NCBI GenBank assembly: GCA_043757865.1
Contig: JAYVOP010000028.1
Span: 1-9,944 of the forward strand
DNA length: 9,944 nucleotides
Origin: JAGNEJ01 sp043757865
GTDB taxonomy: Bacteria; Verrucomicrobiota; Verrucomicrobiia; Verrucomicrobiales; V1-33
Direction of reading: 5' to 3'
Part shown: piece after piece, positions 7,418-9,944 of the stretch
How positions within the stretch are numbered: the stretch's first letter is position 1
Layout of the letters: the number at the start of each line of letters is the position of its first letter
The notes under the pieces: generated by a model
What the model was told of the DNA's origin: nothing
Database searches by the model: none
Seen by the model: the letters and a program-made list of their open reading frames with translations, nothing else
Made by a program: the position numbers and the translations under genes

Positions 7418-7936
7418 TTAGGAAAATTCTTCGATCAACTTTAGCAACCGTTCTGCCGCCTCCGTTTGGCCACCGCCCCGGAGCTCCCCCGCGAGGATGC
7501 CTAACTGCACGGCCAACCCTTGCGGCACCGCCACCGCAGCCTTCTCCAGCTTCTGCAGCACCAGCTTTTGCCCAGACTTCAACGTCTGCCGCAGGGCAAT
7601 AAGTTCTGCGTGGAAGGTATATAAATCCGGTGGGTCCGGTGGATCGTAATCACACTCAGGATCGGGAAAATTCTCCAACTCTTCCATGGCCGCCAGCAGT
7701 TCATGTTGCAGCATTTCCCGCCACTCCTGCTGTGAGAGCATTGGCTCATCTTCCTCCGTGCCCGCAAAGTCTTCGAGCAAATTGGGCAAATTTTTCCACA
7801 GTTCCTCTGGCATCCACACTGGTGGTCCCGCAGCCTCTGATACCTCATCCTCAGCGCTCTGCTCTGGATCGGGATCGGACTTGCGGGATTTCGGGCGTTG
7901 TTCAGGAGTAGAATTATCGTCGCTCGGCAAAATCAT
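7418..7936 (-). CDS. Acidic, Pro/Glu-rich helical protein, function unknown
   Basis: The product is 172 residues, very acidic, with no signal peptide or membrane segment. Residues 1-40 are a disordered Asp/Glu/Pro/Ser-rich leader. Residues 41-90 hold helices rich in Leu and Glu (PEELWKNLPNLLEDF, MLQHELLAAMEELENF). A Pro/Asp linker (91-103) leads to DLYTFHAELIALRQTLKSGQ (104-123), then a helical C-terminus. The 104-123 stretch faintly resembles short GrpE-like helical proteins; this is an impression, not an assignment. It is the first gene of the operon. I chose the ATG at 7936. An upstream in-frame ATG at 8005 would add 23 basic residues, but lies only about 14 bases past the terminator of the preceding gene, leaving almost no room for a promoter. 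Confidence 0.78.
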   Translation of the reverse strand: MILPSDDNSTPEQRPKSRKSDPDPEQSAEDEVSEAAGPPVWMPEELWKNLPNLLEDFAGTEEDEPMLSQQEWREMLQHELLAAMEELENFPDPECDYDPPDPPDLYTFHAELIALRQTLKSGQKLVLQKLEKAAVAVPQGLAVQLGILAGELRGGGQTEAAERLLKLIEEFS

Positions 7937-8018
7937 GGACAGCGGTAAACGCCCCGCCCGTGTTCGGCAAATGATTCTCTTGCTTCTCGCAACGCTGCTC
8001 AGCATTCAGTCGGGATGC

Positions 8019-8050
8019 AAAAACCCCTGCAAGCTGGCTTGCAGGGGTTT
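8019..8050 (-). terminator. Rho-independent terminator of the exported Ala-rich protein gene
   Basis: AAACCCCTGCAAG (8021-8033) pairs perfectly with CTTGCAGGGGTTT (8038-8050) around the 4-base loop CTGG, giving a 13-bp GC-rich stem. Read on the - strand the stem is followed by a run of five T (8023-8019, the first three shared with the stem), the classical layout. It begins about 28 nt after the stop codon of the 8079-8660 gene. On the + strand only three T follow, so any terminator activity in that direction would be weak. It separates the exported protein gene from the permease operon, so that operon needs its own promoter between about 8018 and 7937, where I see no clear consensus boxes. 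Confidence 0.85.
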
Positions 8051-8078
8051 CCGAAATCAAGTACTAAAAACTCGTCGC

Positions 8079-8660
8079 CTATGATCTGCTCGCAGGAGTC
8101 GTTGGATTTTGCTTGATGATAACTACTGGCGTCGTGCTGGTGTTGTCGGTAGTTGTTTCCGTGGTGCCGGAACCGCCGGAGGGAACGGAGAGATAGGTGC
8201 CGACAACGCCTCTGAAGTTGTTATAGTCGCTACCACCACCGTAAGGCAGACCAGTGTCTGGGTCGATGCCTTGTTCCGGCGTCTCAGTGACGACACCATT
8301 GCCATGCACTGGGGATTTGCCGACAGGGTGTTTGCCGCTGGCTACTTTGCCTTCAGCGAGGCAAGCGCGGATTTCTGGGGCGCGCTCAGGCGCGGCTTTG
8401 AGGGCGGCGGCTACGAGTTCGGTTTCGTCTTGTTTTTGAATTCTCGCGCCTTTGGCAGCAGCCTTGATGATCGGGCAAGCATACTCAGGAGTGGCAGTTA
8501 CTTTGGCTTCGACGATGGCGGCTGCTTGGTCTGGAGCTTTGGCTGCTGCTGCTTCGGTGGCGTCAGTGACTTCTTTAAGCGTAGGCTTGGCAGAAGCGAC
8601 GGAGACGAAGACGCCAGCAGTTAAAGCCAGCACGAGTTTGGTGAGGGAGCGGTTGATCAT
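8079..8660 (-). CDS. Exported Ala-rich protein with low-complexity Thr/Ser tail, function unknown
   Basis: The product is 193 residues. It has a textbook signal peptide: basic MINRSLTK, a hydrophobic stretch 9-20, and likely cleavage after VASA (24). Residues 25-102 are Ala-rich helices in roughly repeating blocks of the type A-P-[DE]-x-A-x-x-I-V/R-x-A, for example KAPDQAAAIVEAKV (41-54) and KAAPERAPEIRACL (88-101). The two cysteines (62, 100) could form one disulfide. Residues 103-193 are low-complexity: a Gly/Pro region (GIDPDTGLPYGGGSDY, 131-146), then Thr/Ser-rich sequence with TTETTTDNTSTT (166-177). It is predicted periplasmic or cell-surface. It is transcribed alone, ends at its own terminator, and starts divergently from ruvB. 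No enzymatic motif is present. Confidence 0.86.
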   Translation of the reverse strand: MINRSLTKLVLALTAGVFVSVASAKPTLKEVTDATEAAAAKAPDQAAAIVEAKVTATPEYACPIIKAAAKGARIQKQDETELVAAALKAAPERAPEIRACLAEGKVASGKHPVGKSPVHGNGVVTETPEQGIDPDTGLPYGGGSDYNNFRGVVGTYLSVPSGGSGTTETTTDNTSTTPVVIIKQNPTTPASRS

Positions 8661-8886
8661 AAGAGGGTTTTCGCTAGATGAGGTGATAGGAGAGAGAGTT
8701 GGGCCGAGCCATAAAATGGAGGTCCTGGGATAGAGGCTAGGGGAAAAGTCTGGGGAAGTCTAGAAGAATTCGCAGACGGTGGAAAATAATTTTCCGGCCC
8801 TGCCCAGCGGTGGACTTTCTGCTGATGGGCTATCGACAACTGGATCAACCTCGTTTACCCCACAGCCTCGTTTCCCTTTCCTAACC
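8661..8886. promoter_or_regulatory. Divergent intergenic region between the exported protein gene and ruvB
   Basis: These 226 bases must hold the promoters of both the - strand exported protein gene and + strand ruvB. I see no convincing sigma-70 boxes for either. Two structures stand out: the inverted repeat at 8781-8795, and an imperfect tandem pair GGGGAAAAGTCT (8740-8751) and GGGGAAGTCT (8752-8761). Neither gene start has a Shine-Dalgarno motif. Confidence 0.55.
8781..8795. promoter_or_regulatory. Perfect AT-rich inverted repeat, possible operator
   Basis: GGAAAAT and ATTTTCC are perfect 7-base arms around a single central A. This dyad lies about 120 bases before the - strand start at 8660 and about 90 bases before ruvB at 8887. 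The symmetry and AT-rich core would suit a dimeric repressor, but the length is short. It does not match the LexA boxes I know (CTG-N10-CAG or GAAC-N4-GTTC types). The role is inferred only. Confidence 0.35.
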
Positions 8887-9944
8887 ATGAGTGACACTCC
8901 GCTCCAGAAAAATTTCTACCACGACACGGTGGAGGCCCCGGCCACCGCGTTCGATGTCTCCCTGCGGCCACCCGTCTTCAGTGAATTCCAAGGCCAGAGC
9001 CGCGTGGTAGAGCTGCTAACTATGCGCGTGCAAGCCGCCAAGCAACGGGGCGATGTGCTGGACCATGTGCTCCTGAGTGGCCCGCCGGGGCTGGGGAAAA
9101 CGAGCCTCGCCCATATTATTGTGGCCACCATTGGCTCGCAGATCCATTGCCTCAGCGGCCCACAGATCGAGCGCCCGGGCGATCTCACGGGCGTGCTGAC
9201 AAATCTCCAACAGGGCGACGTGCTCTTCATCGACGAGATCCACCGCCTGCATCCGAAGATTGAAGAGTACCTCTATCCGGCCATGGAGGACTTTAAAGTG
9301 GACATCATGATCGACTCCGGCCCTAACGCGCGCAGCATCCCGCTGACGCTGAATCGCTTCACTCTCGTGGGGGCCACCACGCGCTCAGGCATGCTCACGG
9401 CTCCTCTGCGCACGCGGATGGGGATCACCTGTCGGTTAAATTATTACGAGCCCACTGATCTCTGCGCCATCATCGAACGCTCCGCTGGCTTGCTCGACAT
9501 CGCCATTGAGCCCGGTGGAGCCATGGAAATAGCGCTGCGTTCCCGCGGTACCCCGCGTGTGGCTAACAAGCTGCTAGCTCACGTGCGCGACTACGCCCAG
9601 ATTCGCGCGGACAACCGCATCACCAAGGCCGTGGCGGATGCCGCCCTCACCATGATCGACATTGATGCGGACGGCTTGGATGAAATGGATAAACGCATCC
9701 TGGAGGCGCTGATCTTTAAATTTGGGGGTGGACCCGTCGGACTCAACACCATAGCCGTGGCCGTGGCGGAGGATGCTACCACCGTGGAGGAAGTCCACGA
9801 GCCCTACCTCGTCATGCAAGGTTTCCTCAAACGCACCCCGCGTGGTCGCGTCGCCATGCCCGCCGCCTTCGTTAAGGTGGGAGCGCCCGTGCCCACCGTG
9901 CTGCCAGATGGATTCCAGATCCCGCCTGCTGCTCCGGCTGCGCA
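8887..9944 (+). CDS. ruvB: Holliday junction branch migration ATPase RuvB (3' end beyond window)
   Basis: 352 residues are visible with no stop before the window ends. RuvB is the AAA+ motor that, with RuvA, drives Holliday junction branch migration ahead of RuvC cleavage in recombinational repair. The motifs are intact: RPPVFSEFQGQ (27-37), Walker A GPPGLGKT (65-72), Walker B LFIDEIH (113-119), sensor 1 GATTR (162-166), arginine-finger region PLRTRMGI (173-180) and sensor 2 GTPR (221-224). The C-terminal winged-helix domain ends in RTPRGR (316-321). RuvB usually stops about 10-20 residues after RTPRGR. Here at least 31 more follow, ending in a Pro/Ala-rich tail. The start is the ATG at 8887; the 20 bases before it are pyrimidine-rich without Shine-Dalgarno. 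It is divergent from the exported protein gene. Confidence 0.97.
   Translation, partial: MSDTPLQKNFYHDTVEAPATAFDVSLRPPVFSEFQGQSRVVELLTMRVQAAKQRGDVLDHVLLSGPPGLGKTSLAHIIVATIGSQIHCLSGPQIERPGDLTGVLTNLQQGDVLFIDEIHRLHPKIEEYLYPAMEDFKVDIMIDSGPNARSIPLTLNRFTLVGATTRSGMLTAPLRTRMGITCRLNYYEPTDLCAIIERSAGLLDIAIEPGGAMEIALRSRGTPRVANKLLAHVRDYAQIRADNRITKAVADAALTMIDIDADGLDEMDKRILEALIFKFGGGPVGLNTIAVAVAEDATTVEEVHEPYLVMQGFLKRTPRGRVAMPAAFVKVGAPVPTVLPDGFQIPPAAPAA

Noticed and set aside
8109..8624. Plus-strand open frame opposite the exported Ala-rich gene
   Set aside because: The product is Gly/Phe-rich shadow sequence. The - strand reading has a perfect signal peptide and a terminator in the right place.

Overview
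This window looks like a piece of a moderately GC-rich (about 60% by eye) Gram-negative chromosome. A Verrucomicrobiota-type bacterium (Prosthecobacter/Verrucomicrobium-like) is my best guess. The reasons are the exported Ala-rich and beta-propeller proteins, the large two-module FtsX-like permease, and the complete lack of Shine-Dalgarno motifs at all eight gene starts. The lineage is an inference from style, not proven by any marker. Housekeeping genes dominate. I see no phage, transposon, CRISPR, tRNA or rRNA.

Layout: 1-737 carries no gene I can defend, but holds a striking 21-bp tandem repeat array (299-560, about 12.5 copies). A + strand gene (738-1703) encodes an exported YncE/YVTN-type beta-propeller protein. 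It is followed by a + strand M32 carboxypeptidase (1800-3290) with all its catalytic motifs intact.

From 7936 down to 3307 on the - strand runs a tight four-gene operon. In transcription order it holds an acidic helical protein of unknown function (7418-7936), a zinc-ribbon/helical protein (7079-7408), a 1089-residue FtsX-like ABC permease (3804-7073), and an MTH1-like Nudix hydrolase (3307-3807) whose ATG overlaps the permease stop. Gaps are 9, 5 and -4 nt. No ABC ATPase is encoded in the window, so the permease's motor must lie elsewhere. The operon converges on the carboxypeptidase gene with only 16 bp between the stop codons.

Upstream of that operon, and separated from it by a clear rho-independent terminator (about 8019-8050), is a - strand gene for an exported Ala-rich protein (8079-8660). 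A 226-bp divergent intergenic region with a perfect AT-rich inverted repeat (8781-8795) separates it from ruvB on the + strand (8887 to the window edge, incomplete).

The most unusual items are the repeat array, the orphan permease operon with two uncharacterised partner proteins, and the non-Shine-Dalgarno start sites. I found no convincing evidence of a wholly new system. The operon is the best candidate for unexplored biology.
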